This document shows, in pieces, positions 42,299-54,465 of a stretch of DNA of 64,000 nucleotides. The number at the start of each line of letters is the position of its first letter. Position 1 is the stretch's first letter. Position numbers and translations under genes: made by a program. A model generated the notes under the pieces. That model had not been told where the DNA came from. It searched no databases and worked only from the letters and a program-made list of their open reading frames with translations. This DNA is from Armillaria gallica (taxonomy: Eukaryota; Basidiomycota; Agaricomycetes; Agaricales; Physalacriaceae): the NCBI GenBank assembly GCA_037576215.1, contig JBANDB010000002.1, forward strand, positions 5,208,001 through 5,272,000, given 5' to 3'.

Positions 42299-44428
42299 GT
42301 CGAATGAAGCACTTCGAGGTATCGCACCAGAGGCTGACGGTCCCGAAACGTCTCACGGCAGAAGCATAGACTCGCGACGACGCCTTTATGACTGAACACT
42401 ACTGCTTCCTTTCACTCTTTCAATACTTCCACAGGCTTTCACAGTGCACATTGCAGGGCGGGGTCTTGCAGCTATTCCTGTAGTGATGTCGTCATCATCC
42501 TTCACGATGGCACGGAGATTACTGGTGAAGAGGTTAGCGTCAGCTATAAACCCGTCCAGCACAGCATCCGGACTAGCCTGCTTTGCCTTCTTTGTAACCC
42601 GCACATCATTAAGCCATGCAATGCTTCGGTGCTGTCGACAGTATCTGCCGCGTCTTGACGAACTATATCTGCAGCTAAGAGGTTTTGTGAAGGAAGCAGC
42701 GTGTTGAAAGCTCAGCTGATCGACTGGTATGCACGCATTTGCGAGTTGTGAACAACAGTGACCAGTGGGAGTGTGAGAATTGTCGAAGTCAAGGGACAGG
42801 AGGGACAGGAAGCGCTGAATGCAGATCATGATACAGCAGTGCCAGGCATTCAAGAGGACGCGTGCCGCTAGTCCTATGTTATGTGTGATCATCACAGCCT
42901 TCAGGATGGTACGGAGATTATTATCTCAGAAGAACTTAGCGTCAAACACCATTGTTAGCACGGAGTGGTCTCCTTTGCCTCCTTTATATCCCGCTCAACC
43001 TCTTGGTGAAAGACTTTGGAGCCATCAAGAGGATCTGCCGCGTCTTGACCTGCCAAGAGGTTCTATGAAGGTAATGTTCTTGGCGTTGATTGACCATTAT
43101 GCATCTATTTCCGGATTGTGAAAGCGACTACTGGAAAAGTGTGAGAAATGTCGAGGTTAATGGACAGGATGTGCCGCTATAATGTGAGGCTGCTCGTAGA
43201 TCAGCTGGACCTTCTTCTGATGGAACTGTAGCCCAGCCAACGAGGTTGACGGCGAGACAAGACTTAGCGCCGAAATCACAGGTAAGTGGCTTGACCAATG
43301 AAACGATCCAAAGTAAATGAGGGTCGTGATTCGTGAAGATACGCAGGGCTTAGATGGTTGATCAAAAGAAGAACAACTCCGGAGGCTCGATATTTGCAGC
43401 CTGCTACGACTAATGGTCTAGTGAGGGCAATAGTGGAACAGAAATACCGTGGGAACATTATACTCGTATTATGTTCCCACGGTCACCCTATCTGTGAACG
43501 CGTCAATAAATTTGACATTGATCACAGTAATATTATCTCTCTAGTGTCCACCGTCGTTCCCTTCCGCGATACCCCACTGCCCGGTCTCTTTACGGTATTG
43601 TCCTCAATCTTGAAAAGATACACGCGGCGACCTTCCGGCGCAGACCAAAGCAAGGTTCCTTTATCCAAGCGCAAGCCTGCTTTCAACATCAGGGTTGGCG
43701 ACCCTTACCACAGCGACTATTTGAAGGGGAAACGGAGAAGGTTCTTGTAGAGGATTTGGCTGGAGAGGAGTTGTGGACTGTAGAGAATATCAAGGTCCTT
43801 GTCTCTATAACACGCAGGATAGTACGTTCAATTATTTCTCTTTAAAATGTTGTCTGACGCAGTTATTCAGGATCTGATCTCCGCAATATGAAGACATCTT
43901 GAACTCAGGCTCTCTGTGACAAAATATTCACTGCTCCTATTCACTGGACAAAGGCAGTTGATTTCCCCGAGACTGCAACTCAAGCTATCGATTTCGGCCC
44001 CAGCGGAATTGGTCCCCTTACTGCACGCGACCTTGATGGATGCGGTGTCCGCGTTGTTGTTGGTGGTGATAGCGCTAAGGGTGACGCAGAGTTGTAAATT
44101 GAAGCCCAGTACGAGGACTGGGCTGGTGAAGGATGTCACCCGTCAAGGATTTTTCGACACTCGTTTGGCATCCTCCACTGTACACTGTGTACAGCCCGTA
44201 CCACTCATAGTCACCGATAGGCTCCCTATAAATGTATTTATTGCGCCTTTATAGTTTACACGGGTCAGTTAGACACAATAGGTTACGTCTTGACATCAAG
44301 CCTAAACCAGTAAGATACGAACTAATCAAAGGATGAAGCAGAGGAAGTAAGAAAGAATCAAACACTATTTCGTCATATGCGTAGCAAGATCTTAACCTTG
44401 TGGGACACAGCGTCAAAGTAACTATTTA
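42299..44428. repeat. Upstream part of the RBR duplication unit, copy 2
   Basis: Counterpart of 37772-39400 up to about 43770, then a unique stretch and a second repeat (44180-44420) shared with 40675-40969. The hairpin at 43446-43483 lies here. No convincing gene. Confidence 0.55.
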
Positions 44429-46661
44429 TCACTCTGCAGGCACCTCAAACAGCATGCAGTTCCGATAATGTTCGCCGATTGCATTTCGAATCTCGTCCTG
44501 CAACGCCGACTGTACAATCATGTTGCCACACACATAGCAGAAATGACTGGGGGGAGGCAGATCAGCATAGAACCATAAAAATGCATCAAGCACATACGAA
44601 TTACACCCAGGCGACGTGCACTAGATTTAAAAAAAGAAGAGCTCAGTAAGTACAAAGCATGCTACAGGTAGAATTATGTATCAACGTACGGTCATGTGGT
44701 TGCAACCACCATCCTTCTGGATAGGAGTCCTGCAGCCTGTACGATATGTCAGTATCAGGTCGGATACTCGAGATACAGGTACGAGGCACCTACCTGGGCA
44801 GTACCTCCAGCCCCGCTCTTTCATCAGATGGTCCAACTCTGATGTCCCATCGCAGCTATGTTCAGGAGCGCCGGGGGCTGTATCGATAGCCTGTGAGCAA
44901 GACTTGCACCACGTATAACTACATCCAGGCAAAGGACATGTAATAATCTTCGACTCTTGATATTCGGTTCGATCAACAAAAGTGCTATTCTCGCATCTGG
45001 ACCCCAAGGAGATGAAGTACACGAGGCAGATAAAATCAGAATACGTACTGGCGACAATGCATCAGAATAGAAAATGCCGACAGTTGTAGTTCCTCCCAGA
45101 TGTGGTAGTCCTTCTCTGACATCCCAATGTCGTGGATCAACGACTGTGAAAGGACTGCAGTGATCCATAGAAGTCAGCAGGCAATTAACTGTCAGTATCA
45201 GCACAACACACCAGATTTCGCATTCCCATCGGTGCATAAAGGACAAAAAACAGGGAACCGGTGATCATGTAGAGTCGTCAAGACATGCTGGCGAAGACAG
45301 TCTCGACAGGACAAATGTCTGCACCCGGGCACTCGGGCGGCATCATCCATAGGAAACGTGTCAAGACAGATGCTGCAGTCAAATACCGCTTGCGCAGTGG
45401 CATGTAGAGCGAGACGTTCCCTTTCCAGTTGACGACTCTCTTCGTCATACTCCCGTTGTAAAGACAAGGCATATTCTAGGCTCTGGCCATAGTCCTGCTC
45501 TTGCGCCGCCTTGTTAGTGCTCGCAGTAATAGCACTTGCTTGCTGCGGCTGCCAAGGCGACCAGGACCATCCTATAGAACGTGGCTCGGGCCGTTGGGTA
45601 GCCTTGGGAGGAGGTCGTGAGTCTCGGTCCGTAACCGCTCTCTGAGCCGTTCCACTGTCTCTTGGAGTCCTACGTTTTCCTTTTCCAAACGGCTGGTTGC
45701 CTGCTTCGCTTCCCGAACCGATGACGTTAGATCAGATAGTTGGGCCTGAAGGGCGAGGATAGTGAGGCTAGAGCCTAGGAGAGCCTGAGTCAAGTCATCG
45801 CTATCGGTATCGCACTTGTCGTTGGGAACGAAAATATGAGCAGAGAAATTCGCGAGCAGCTGGACTTGCCACTGCAAATCACTCTCGGCAAGTAGGTCTT
45901 TGTCAAGAGATAGGATTTCGGAGAGTCTCTGTGCCGTCTTTTTGATGGTAGACAGATAAGTGATACCTGACCCGTCTGGGTGTGCAGGTCGCGGGTGAGT
46001 ATCAAAAATCACGAAGATGTTTTGGTCAGGGGTTGGAATTTTGGCGCAGGTGATGATTTCGGGCGGCCTTGTAATGACTGCCACACATGTGTTACGAGAG
46101 GCGGACTCAAGGTACCTGACATTCAACAATGAATAAACCGCTGCCGAAGTGGAAAGTCGAACTGAATACCTTAACATCTCCGGAAACGGCGAAATGTAGG
46201 CTTTCCATAGATACACCTAACCATCTTCATAGACCTATCGAAAATGGGGGCTGAAGCGATGTTCTCGACTTCGAGGTGCAGATCGTTGGGCCATTGGGAA
46301 GAGATGGATACCGTGTCCTAGGCACATCTATGATTCACTACGAGAGAAAATGTCGACTAGCTCTACTCACCTCGACCGATTGGACCAAGCCGATGTCTTC
46401 GAGCAACGCTGCCCCGCGCACCCCTTCGCGCTCCTTATCAAACAGCAATCTCGCAAAGTTCAGCGATGCTAGGCCACATGTGGATACACCACCTATCGAA
46501 TATTGACTAGTGCCAGGATGAGCGACTAGTTTCTCTTCTTCTTCCAGAATGTCTTCCAGGAAAAGGCTTGTATCAGTAGGCGCACGTGCTTTCTTGTACG
46601 AGGCAGACGATGCAGAGCCTGAGGAATGCACCGTTACTGCATTTTTTCGCTGTGAGCCCAT
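44429..46661 (-). CDS. RBR-type E3 ligase with N-terminal cysteine-peptidase-like region, copy 3
   Basis: Longest of the three. From the ATG at 46661 the first exon reads to SVE at about 46370, including GGVSTCGLASLNFARLLFDK; next come SQWPNDLHLEVENIASAPIF (about 46207-46318), MLRYLESASRNTCVAVITRP and FVIFDTHPRPAHPDGSG, then coiled-coil residues, RING1 (CSICLDTFPMDDAARVPGCR), IBR (CPLPGCSYTWCKSC) and the last RING ending near EHYRNCMLFEVPAE. The CGLA and FDTHPRP motifs are what I recall of a fungal domain that looks like a cysteine peptidase; that reading is inference. Exon joins between the N-terminal part and RING1 (around 45540-45575) are not certain, because the only obvious intron there would be just 32 bp. 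Confidence 0.72.
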
Positions 46662-46712
46662 CGCTCTGAAGATTGGAGTTGTCGTTTCCAGAACGTCTAG
46701 CTTTAAAAGCAA

Positions 46713-48214
46713 GGTTTCGCACCTTTTATGCCGGAATACTTTTCTTCACCTTGTCACGATGCTTCTTCAGCGCTAAGTACTATTGTCACATCTCTTGTCG
46801 TCCCCTCTTTCACGATCGCACAGGGCTGCGTGGTAGGGACCCTTGCAGGGGTTCTTTGCTTGATATGTCTTCTTTACATCTCCCATACCACAAGCTGTCG
46901 TGTCAAGCAAACTCGCCAAGGCGAAGGAAAACGTGGTTGAAGTTCCGGACTCTGTCCTGGTGATTCGTGAAACTGACGCCCCACAAACGAGGTTAACGGA
47001 GGCGGGCGAATGTTCGGTGATGAAACTACAGGCGTGTTGGCAGCACTCCTGCAGCTTCCGTTTGAGTGACTTCTTGAACGTCCCGATGATGATGATGTCA
47101 ACGAATAGGAAGAGGCTCTGCTACTACTCCTACCAGAAGTAGAAGGTGGTAAGGGATATTGAATTAGGTGAAGCCAGGAGGTGTAGCTGCGGTCTCATAT
47201 GTGGCACGAGGTGTGCGTGAACCTGACGGGTCTGAGCGACCCACAGCCGGGATTGTCATTGCGATCCGAACAAGATTGGGGTCGTGATTATAAGGAATCC
47301 TTATATTGTGCTAGATCAAAAGGAGAAGAGCATACTGGAGGTTCAACTTCAATATTGATATTCTGGGTGCTATTACTTCCTGATCTGCGAAGGTGGTTCC
47401 CCCGTCACACCGATATGGAGATTTAGGAAGTACTCGAGGAAGGCGGAGGCGGAACGCGGGTGCGTCGGTGAAGCAGTGAATGTGAACCTGGTGTTATACA
47501 TATAATCAGCACTGTCGGTATCTACAGAGATAAAGATGTACCCGGTGATCCTTGGGCACGATTTCCTTCATGATTGTCTCTGTGTCTTCTTCTGCTTCCG
47601 TGCGTGTACTGTAATCGGGATACCACAATCAACGGCTATCCGTAGCTCCTGGGTGAATACCCGTTGCTGGACATCTGGTGGCAAGAATGTGTAGTGATAA
47701 TCCTCACCAGTCCAACACAAGATCGGTGCGACGGAGCAGTGAGCATCTCGGGTTCGACGGCAGGGGTATACGATTTACTTCGTGTCTGGATGGGAATTAT
47801 CACGATGAGAGCCAGACTTGAATTCACAGGATGTATGGGTGGCGCTTGGAGGAACTAACGAGAAACGGAGTTGATAAGAGTAGGTTTTTGTCCATAACAT
47901 GGAATATGTTCCACCTTCAAGTGGGTATGAAGCGCCATCCGTACTATTGCATCAAGAAAAGACCACTTACTTTGGTAAGATTAGCTTCAAGACTCGGAAT
48001 TGAAAAACGAATACTGACGACCGGTGCTACCAAAGTTACTACTGCCGCGCGTCGTCATCATCAAGCGGGGCGCCGAGCATACTTACCATCCTTCCCGTAG
48101 TATCAGACCTTGGCAAATGCTTGGCACATATTGAGGGAGTGCGCGTCGACCAAACATAAATCATCGCAGCAAGTTTTTCCGTAGGAGAACAGAAAGGACT
48201 GCCCAAGAAAGTAA
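46713..48214. other. Intergenic, no gene recognised
   Basis: Short open frames on both strands, none with family resemblance or splice-supported extension. Not repeated elsewhere in the window as far as I can see. Confidence 0.5.
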
Positions 48215-48850
48215 ATGAATGCTTTCAGTCGAACAGACAAACAAGCAACAACAGAAAATTCTCCTTTCGGACTTCATGGATCATCTCAAAATGAACGCGA
48301 CAAAGGTCCCCCTCCGACGTCCGTCTTGTTTGCTCGCAGAGTAACCGCGCGTCTTTCGATATGGCCAATATTACGTCTGGCGATCCAGGAAAATTGGGGT
48401 GGTCTCAATGGTCCCGAAAAACGGACTTGGCTGGCGTCCGCCGTCGTTGATACATTCGAAGCACAATCCACAGCTCCCGATGACCAATACATAGAGGAAA
48501 TTCTACTTCAGGTCATGGCTGACGAGTTCGAAACGCAAATAGAAGACGGAAGTGCCGAGCCGGTTGCTGTGGATATCGCGCAGCTGTGGAAACAATGTCA
48601 CGCCGGTCAGGATGCGTTGGTGCGGAAATTTGAGGACGCCGCGGAGAAATCGAAGGGGAAGAAAATGGATGTTCCGCAGACTTCTGGTGATGATGAGGAG
48701 TGGGAGGACGATGACGGCAGCGACGAATCAGGCGAAGAAGAGGAAATGGATGACGACCCCGTGCCACAATTGCTTAACCATCGACAGAAGGAGGAACCGG
48801 AGATAGACGAAGATGGATTCACACTTGTGAAAGGGAAAGGGCGAAGGTAG
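48215..48850 (+). CDS. TSR2: Pre-rRNA processing protein TSR2
   Basis: TSR2 is an escortin that delivers ribosomal protein eS26 to the 90S pre-ribosome and is needed for 20S pre-rRNA maturation. The intronless 211-residue frame contains SVLFARRVTARLSIWPILRL then ENWGG (the WGG motif), EKRTWLASAVVDTF and EEILLQVMADEFETQIEDGS, all in family order, followed by an acidic tail (DDEEWEDDDGSDESGEEEEM) that in yeast binds the basic client. The start at 48215 is the only in-frame ATG before the domain. It ends DEDGFTLVKGKGRR, also typical. Confidence 0.93.
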   Translation: MNAFSRTDKQATTENSPFGLHGSSQNERDKGPPPTSVLFARRVTARLSIWPILRLAIQENWGGLNGPEKRTWLASAVVDTFEAQSTAPDDQYIEEILLQVMADEFETQIEDGSAEPVAVDIAQLWKQCHAGQDALVRKFEDAAEKSKGKKMDVPQTSGDDEEWEDDDGSDESGEEEEMDDDPVPQLLNHRQKEEPEIDEDGFTLVKGKGRR

Positions 48851-48989
48851 CCATAATTTTGATGAGTATTCACTTCCTCTCCAGAACACAGATGAGTTAA
48901 CCTTATCCTAGGCCGTCATATTTTCGGGTATCTAGGGGAATAGTGACATCGAGATTTTCGGGGCTGTCGCCAAAGTTGCAGTTTTACTT

Positions 48990-49380
48990 GGCGAAGATTT
49001 TTAGAAAGGCGAAGTGCACGAACGTCAGAAATACACTGCTCCATTGTCATTTTGATCCGGATATTCGTAGAAACTGCTGTCGTCGCGAGAGAATGCAGGA
49101 CTGGACGGTCATGGGGTGGTGGGAGAAGTTGAGGTACCAGAAGTGGGCGTGTCCGAGAAGCTCGGATGTGGGGAGACGTCGAGATTATTGCGGAGGAGAC
49201 GGAGATGTTGGGAATAGAAATTTTGAGAAACGCTTTCAGAGCAGAGCGCGAATTGTGCATCTGAGATGGCAGCAAAAGGAGACTGCCATTTCGGGATTTT
49301 TTGAAAGAGCGTTTTTGATTGCCGGATTTTGTCAAAACGAAATTTCGTTTTGGACCCGATCGGGACATTTTTCCATTAAA
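48990..49380 (-). pseudogene. Decayed F-box fragment with repeated leader, inverted
   Basis: Reverse-complement counterpart of 3985-4350, with the leader (AATCCGGCAATCAAAAA on the minus strand) at about 49310-49330 and a broken SRSALK block. It lies outside the large inverted duplication, so these relics have dispersed separately. Confidence 0.6.
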
Positions 49381-49930
49381 CTCTAAGTCACGATTCCACA
49401 TTACTCCAATATACAGGAGTTCGAGGACATACCCTCACACAGAGCTTCTGCCAGTTGAAGCGCTTCATCATCTATATGTCACTGGAACACACCCGAGTTG
49501 GCGGACCATACACTTGCCCGAATGCTCGAGTGCTGGTTGATTTTGGATGACCTTCCCAGTCGGTTTTGTTTCGGACAGTCGACCGTCGCTTCGGTAACCT
49601 GATACACTTAGTGCTTCAGCCATATGCATAAATGCCGAGACATTCTTAATATCTTGACACCAACCTTGGCTTGATGGGCGGGAAAGTGCTTGCTGCGGTT
49701 CACCGTCTTGCCATGAGGCTGTTATGGGCATTCTGGACGTTCTTCTCCACCCTCCGCGAAACATCTCCTTATGCTATCCAGACATTTCTCTTCGCCTTTA
49801 TCTACCAGGTTTATCTGTGCTGGCTCGCCACCGTGGGCATGAAATCATTGGCGCGCGCTTGACCAGCAAATAGGACTCGCCTCGTCTTTTTAATAGTATC
49901 GATACCGACATGGGGTCTCTTCATGCTAGT
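49381..49930. other. Intergenic, possible 5' end of the CAP59 relic
   Basis: A frame from 49671 (MMGGKVLAAVHRLAMRLLWA...) with two hydrophobic stretches lies just upstream of the CAP59 relic and could be its displaced leader; not supported otherwise. Confidence 0.35.
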
Positions 49931-51190
49931 ATGGACCGTTGGATTCACCGTTCTCAAGAGTGTATGGGCCAGGAGGACGTCCCGGGGGGGAATTCTACGA
50001 GGCTATAGAGTTGGACCCGGAACTGCGCACCAATCGAAATTTTCGGCGCATATATGTCCAGTACAGATGGCACTTGTCTGTGCTCCTCTACCTTTCTCTT
50101 TTTATCTGTGGTCTGTTCATGTTATCGACTCGTGAACTGCCCGGAGACGTGCGATTCAAGGCCGAGATACAGGCTGCGATAAAATCTCCAAGACTAGAAG
50201 GACACGGAAACGGAGGTGCGTCGATGACCGCTAGGCCTTGCAACGCCTAATCCCAGTTGCAGAAAAGGTCTTTATTGGTGCCATGTTCTATAACAACGAA
50301 CAAGTCGTACCATATTGGTGCGATGAAGTGATCAAGCTCATCCAATACCTTGGTACTGTAAGTTCCTTCCACATAACCCGCGTATCACGCTCATCTCTCG
50401 CAGGACGATGTTTTTGTCTCCACAGTCGAGTCCAACAGCGGCGACAAGACCCCCGCGTTGCTAGAACAATTCAGCTCTAGATTAAATAACTGCGCTCAAG
50501 GTCCAAGTCAAATACTGAATCACGATACATCAATCACGCGTCCGGAAAGCATGAATACGGTTTCTTACTGCAGTCAGAAATAAGGTCCTAGAGCCTTTGG
50601 TGGCGAATGGCGGTTACGATCGCGTTATTTTCAGCAACGACGTCTTCATCGAATCTGAGACAATACTCGAGCTCCTCAAGACGCGCGATGGAGACTACGA
50701 TATGGCGTGTGGGATTGATCTGTCTTACTGGGGGTGAGAATTTGCCTCGCATAATCTCATCATTTCTAACAACGCACCAGATTGTACGATGCCTGGGTCC
50801 TCCGAGATCGGCTAGGGCGCTTAGTATCATCACTATGGCCCTACTTCCTTGAGGACGCCGGGATGCAAGCGGTCATGAAAGACGAGCCTGCGCCTGCCTT
50901 TACCTGCTGGAATAGCATCGTATCCTTCCATCCCGACCCGTTCCTCCCCGTCAATCTACGTGTCTCTGGCCGCCTTTCGACGGCCCCTCTTTTTAAACCT
51001 CTACCCTCATCCCATCCGTCGTTTGGTCAGCCCGCAGATCTGTCGCTGGCTCAGACAACCCCATGTTGTTCATCACGTCAAAGGTGAGCACAGAAGACGA
51101 GCTCATGTCGAAACCTATTATGAAACGCAGAGTAGAGAATTGTTGGGGATAGTCATATGGTTGGTAGCGGAGAAGCTTCTGAAGTTCTGA
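49931..51190 (+). pseudogene. CAP59-type alpha-1,3-mannosyltransferase, broken
   Basis: The family (CAP59/CMT1) makes alpha-1,3-mannosyl links in fungal glycans from the Golgi. Recognised pieces: FSRVYGPGGRPGGEFYEAIE with a membrane anchor (HLSVLLYLSLFICGLFML), MFYNNEQVVPYWCDEVIKLI, STVESNSGDKTPALLEQFSS, RVIFSNDVFIESETILELLK and MACGIDLSYWGLYDAWVLRD, YFLEDAGMQAVM. Breaks: the ATG at 49931 is one base out of frame with the following domain, and near 50560-50585 a deletion of part of the expected region plus a frame change leads to a TAA. The last part (HHVKGEHRRRAHVETYYE...) is the segment also found at 27570-27705 and marks the arm boundary. Confidence 0.72.
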
Positions 51191-51732
51191 AGAATCATGA
51201 AACGGTCTAACTTGGATGCTTTCGTAGATATCTTGACATATCGATCCTTGTGAGATAGCAGGATGAAGGGATCGCGGGCGGAATCTCGTCTTAATTTCTG
51301 TAGAAAGACAAGACGCGGAGATGCACATGTGCAGAGAGGACATCAGTCGCCGCTCAGTTTGCGCGTCGAATCCACGTGATTGATATCCTTCTTAATTTGG
51401 TTCCAACATCACTCAGTCTCTCACTGCCATTACGAGTCTCTACGCAGATTCTCAACTTTGTATACATACATGCTACATCTCTGCCCCACCTATTCTCTTA
51501 TCAACTTATCGCAAACGAAGTTCTCTATGGAAACCTAACATCATCGACGATTCCTCTTGCTTCATCCCATGACACTACTACTAGCGGACCTTGAGTGGAA
51601 CTATTCCTGGACGATGGTGCCACTATCACCTCGGTCCTCATCTCAGATCTCAGCTCCCTCTGAGCACGGGACTGTCGTCTTCTTCTGACTCGTTTAAAAT
51701 ATACTGGAATCAGCTCAATAGTCCGTACCTCG

Positions 51733-53270
51733 ATGCCTGCTCTTGTCCACGAGAAACCTCCACTTGAACCCTACATAGTCCCGCCGCCTACCCAGGCGCC
51801 CCTCGACTGGGCTCCGCTCGTTATTATCGACCTATCCAAATTCGACGAGCCCAACGGTAAACAAGATCTCGCGATTGAACTCAAAGACGCAGTGAAACAC
51901 TGGGGTTTCTGGACCGTAGTTGGCACTGGCTTTACTCAGGAGCAGCTGGATCGCCAGCTTGCTATTGGTAACACCTTTTTTAAACTCCCGCTAGAAGAGA
52001 AGAGAAAGTTCCGGTGCGACTTCTCGATCGGGAGGTGAGTCCCCCTCATTGCTCTCGTCTTAAGGTTTGTTTCACGATTGTTTAATCAGTTACTTTGGAT
52101 ACACAGAGCCATCACGGTTCGTTGGTCGCACGGATGTTATAGAGAATATGGAAATGGTGAGCTTCTCGCCCTGCACCGTATATTTTAACCATTCACGGAT
52201 GCTCTACTTTAGCTAAATGTCCCAAAGTTCACGTCGGACTACGCTAATATTCCTCAGCATCAGCTCATCAAATCTTTCCACGACGAGATCGCCCAGTTTC
52301 ACCGGAAAATATGGGACGATGTCATCCAGAAACTGCTTGTCTTGTTCGCGATAATACTGGAGCTCCCAGAGAACTACTTTGTTGATCGCCACAGTTATGA
52401 TGCACCGTCAGAGGATCATATACGCTATGTTGGTTCTTCGATTCAGCGATTTGTTCATAGTAACATACCGGATTAGATGATCTACCATCCACGGTCACTT
52501 GAAGAGGACAAGAAGATTTCAAACCAATGGATTGCTGGCCACACAGGTAAGATGGATTCGTAAACCATTTTGGACTATGCTGACATGGATGGTATAGACT
52601 TTGGTATACTTCTCTGGTTTATGGCTATGAAAGCGTGGTTTAAGTTTTCATAACAGGCTCTCTTACCCTCCTCTTCTCGCAGCCCATTGCCGCGTAGGCT
52701 CAATTCTTTGTAGTACTTATATGCACTGACTCCGTTCTCAGTCTACAAGTTAAGGATCCCAATAATGAGTGGAAATGGATCAAGTACATCCCAGGAGGCA
52801 TCACTTGCAATGCCGCCGATACCTTGTCATTCTTAACCAAGGTGATGGGAAAATGATTTCGATGTGGCTTGTGTATTCATTACTGCGTCAATTCAGGGAT
52901 ACATCAAGAGCACCATTCACCGAGTCGTGCGTCCACCTCCGGACCAAGCCCACCTTGAGCGCCTCGGGCTCTTCTATTTTGCACGACCGGGTAACGATGT
53001 TCCGATGATCCCCGCTCCAAGTCCTGTTCTCTTTCGCGAAGGACTGGTGACCGAAGACGAAACAAAAGTTACCGAAAACTCAGTCAGTGGATATGGTACG
53101 CGGTGTGTCCCACAAGCTTGTTAACAGAGTATTCATAGTTCTCGTTTTTAGAGTATGTCCGTGCACGGGTTATGAACGTACAGAACAGGTCGACGACAGG
53201 CATCGCTGAGAGCACCCCAGATGCAGTCTTCCGGGTCAAGAACCTGGCGGTGCAAGATTGGTATGTCTGA
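51733..53270 (+). CDS. 2-oxoglutarate/Fe(II)-dependent oxygenase, right copy
   Basis: Nine exons: 51733-52034, 52090-52156, 52213-52428, 52477-52546, 52598-52603, 52657-52693, 52742-52841, 52897-53095, 53152-53270, total 1116 nt and 371 residues. Exon 5 is only 6 nt; joining its neighbours around it restores GHTDFGSLTLLFSQPI, which holds the H-x-D iron ligands. The second His is in STIHRVVRPP. The N-terminal PLVIIDLSKFDE and GFWTVVGTGFTQEQLDR are typical of the DIOX_N region. Protein differences from the left copy are few (for example AVELQDAVKRW against AIELKDAVKHW), and both look functional. Substrate unknown; the neighbouring MFS gene could move a related compound, but that is only context. 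Confidence 0.88.
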
Positions 53271-54465
53271 CATTGATACAATACAAACCTGTTTACTTGC
53301 TACGTTTTGGATCGACATCACTACCACTTACCATTTCAGAGTCGCGCTCGATCCTTTGTATACTTATATACCTGTCTTCTATAGTTGACATTGCTGTGTC
53401 ATGATGATGATGAGTCTTCTAACTCGAATTGATGTTCATATTGCGAGTATTTATTATGTATGCAAGTTCATTTCAGAGACGAAATTTGTATTAACTCCAC
53501 AGTTCCGTGAATAGCAGATGAAGAGTCGATAAGGCTCCAATGTAGTCTAATGTTCAATGTGGGGGGGTTGCCGTTCAAGCGCGTTATGACAAAGCCTTAC
53601 AGAATTTGATGACCTTGTGCCGGCACCGCGCCAAATCGATTAGGTTTTGGCAAGTTTGGCCTGCCGAATTCGAGCCGGCTACCGCGTTTCGACAGCAAAT
53701 TACTATTTGCTTCGCTTTCCCTCTATAATTATTTCTATTTTACATTACCATACACTTTGGCGTTATTAGATATGCTGCTTCTTCTTAGTTCAATACGTGT
53801 CCCAAGATTCTGTAACACAAGATTTATTCATTGCCAGAATCCCATCAGATTTGTAATAACTGAGTTGAACGGTAGATGGCCTAATTAAGTAGACCTGAAA
53901 CGCTGTCCCTCGATTCAAGGAGCAAGCAGGTCTACCTAATTAAGTAACAGACTACATACACTCACTACAACCTCACCCCCACCGTAGTCGTGTATGTAGC
54001 GTCTGTCTACGAGAGACTAAAATGGGGTGACCCTTTCGTGCTTCCGTTCTGTCTGTTTTGGGACCGATTATGACAATTCGGTCACGTAACAGCTAGCCCT
54101 TCTCAGCGAAAGCTCTCTCCCCTTCCTTCCCTTCCTGCTAGGTTCGACATCCCCATTTCACTCTGGTCCTTCGCAGTTTCATCTCCGACGCTGTACCGCC
54201 CATTCTCAAATTACCGTCATGTGGTGCTACGGTATAACAAATGTTCCAACGCCTCAGGGGATTTGATAGTTCCCCGAAGAATCTAACTCCTCCAATTCTA
54301 CACCGAAGTACAGCGACAAAGACAGCTATGTAGCAAAAATTGTCCACAAGGAAACCGAAGCGAAGGCCGGGAGATGTGGAGCTACGGGAGGATTCGGGAA
54401 CGCGGCTATCCGTGATCGAGTGCGTTACCAACTTGTCGACGTTTGAACAAGATAATTGACATTTC
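53271..54465. other. Intergenic, no gene seen
   Basis: The outer parts match the left arm (to about 53520 and from about 54045). The middle about 520 bp are unique to this side and contain an inverted pair CTAATTAAGTAGACCTG / CAGGTCTACCTAATTAAG (53881-53945). Confidence 0.5.
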
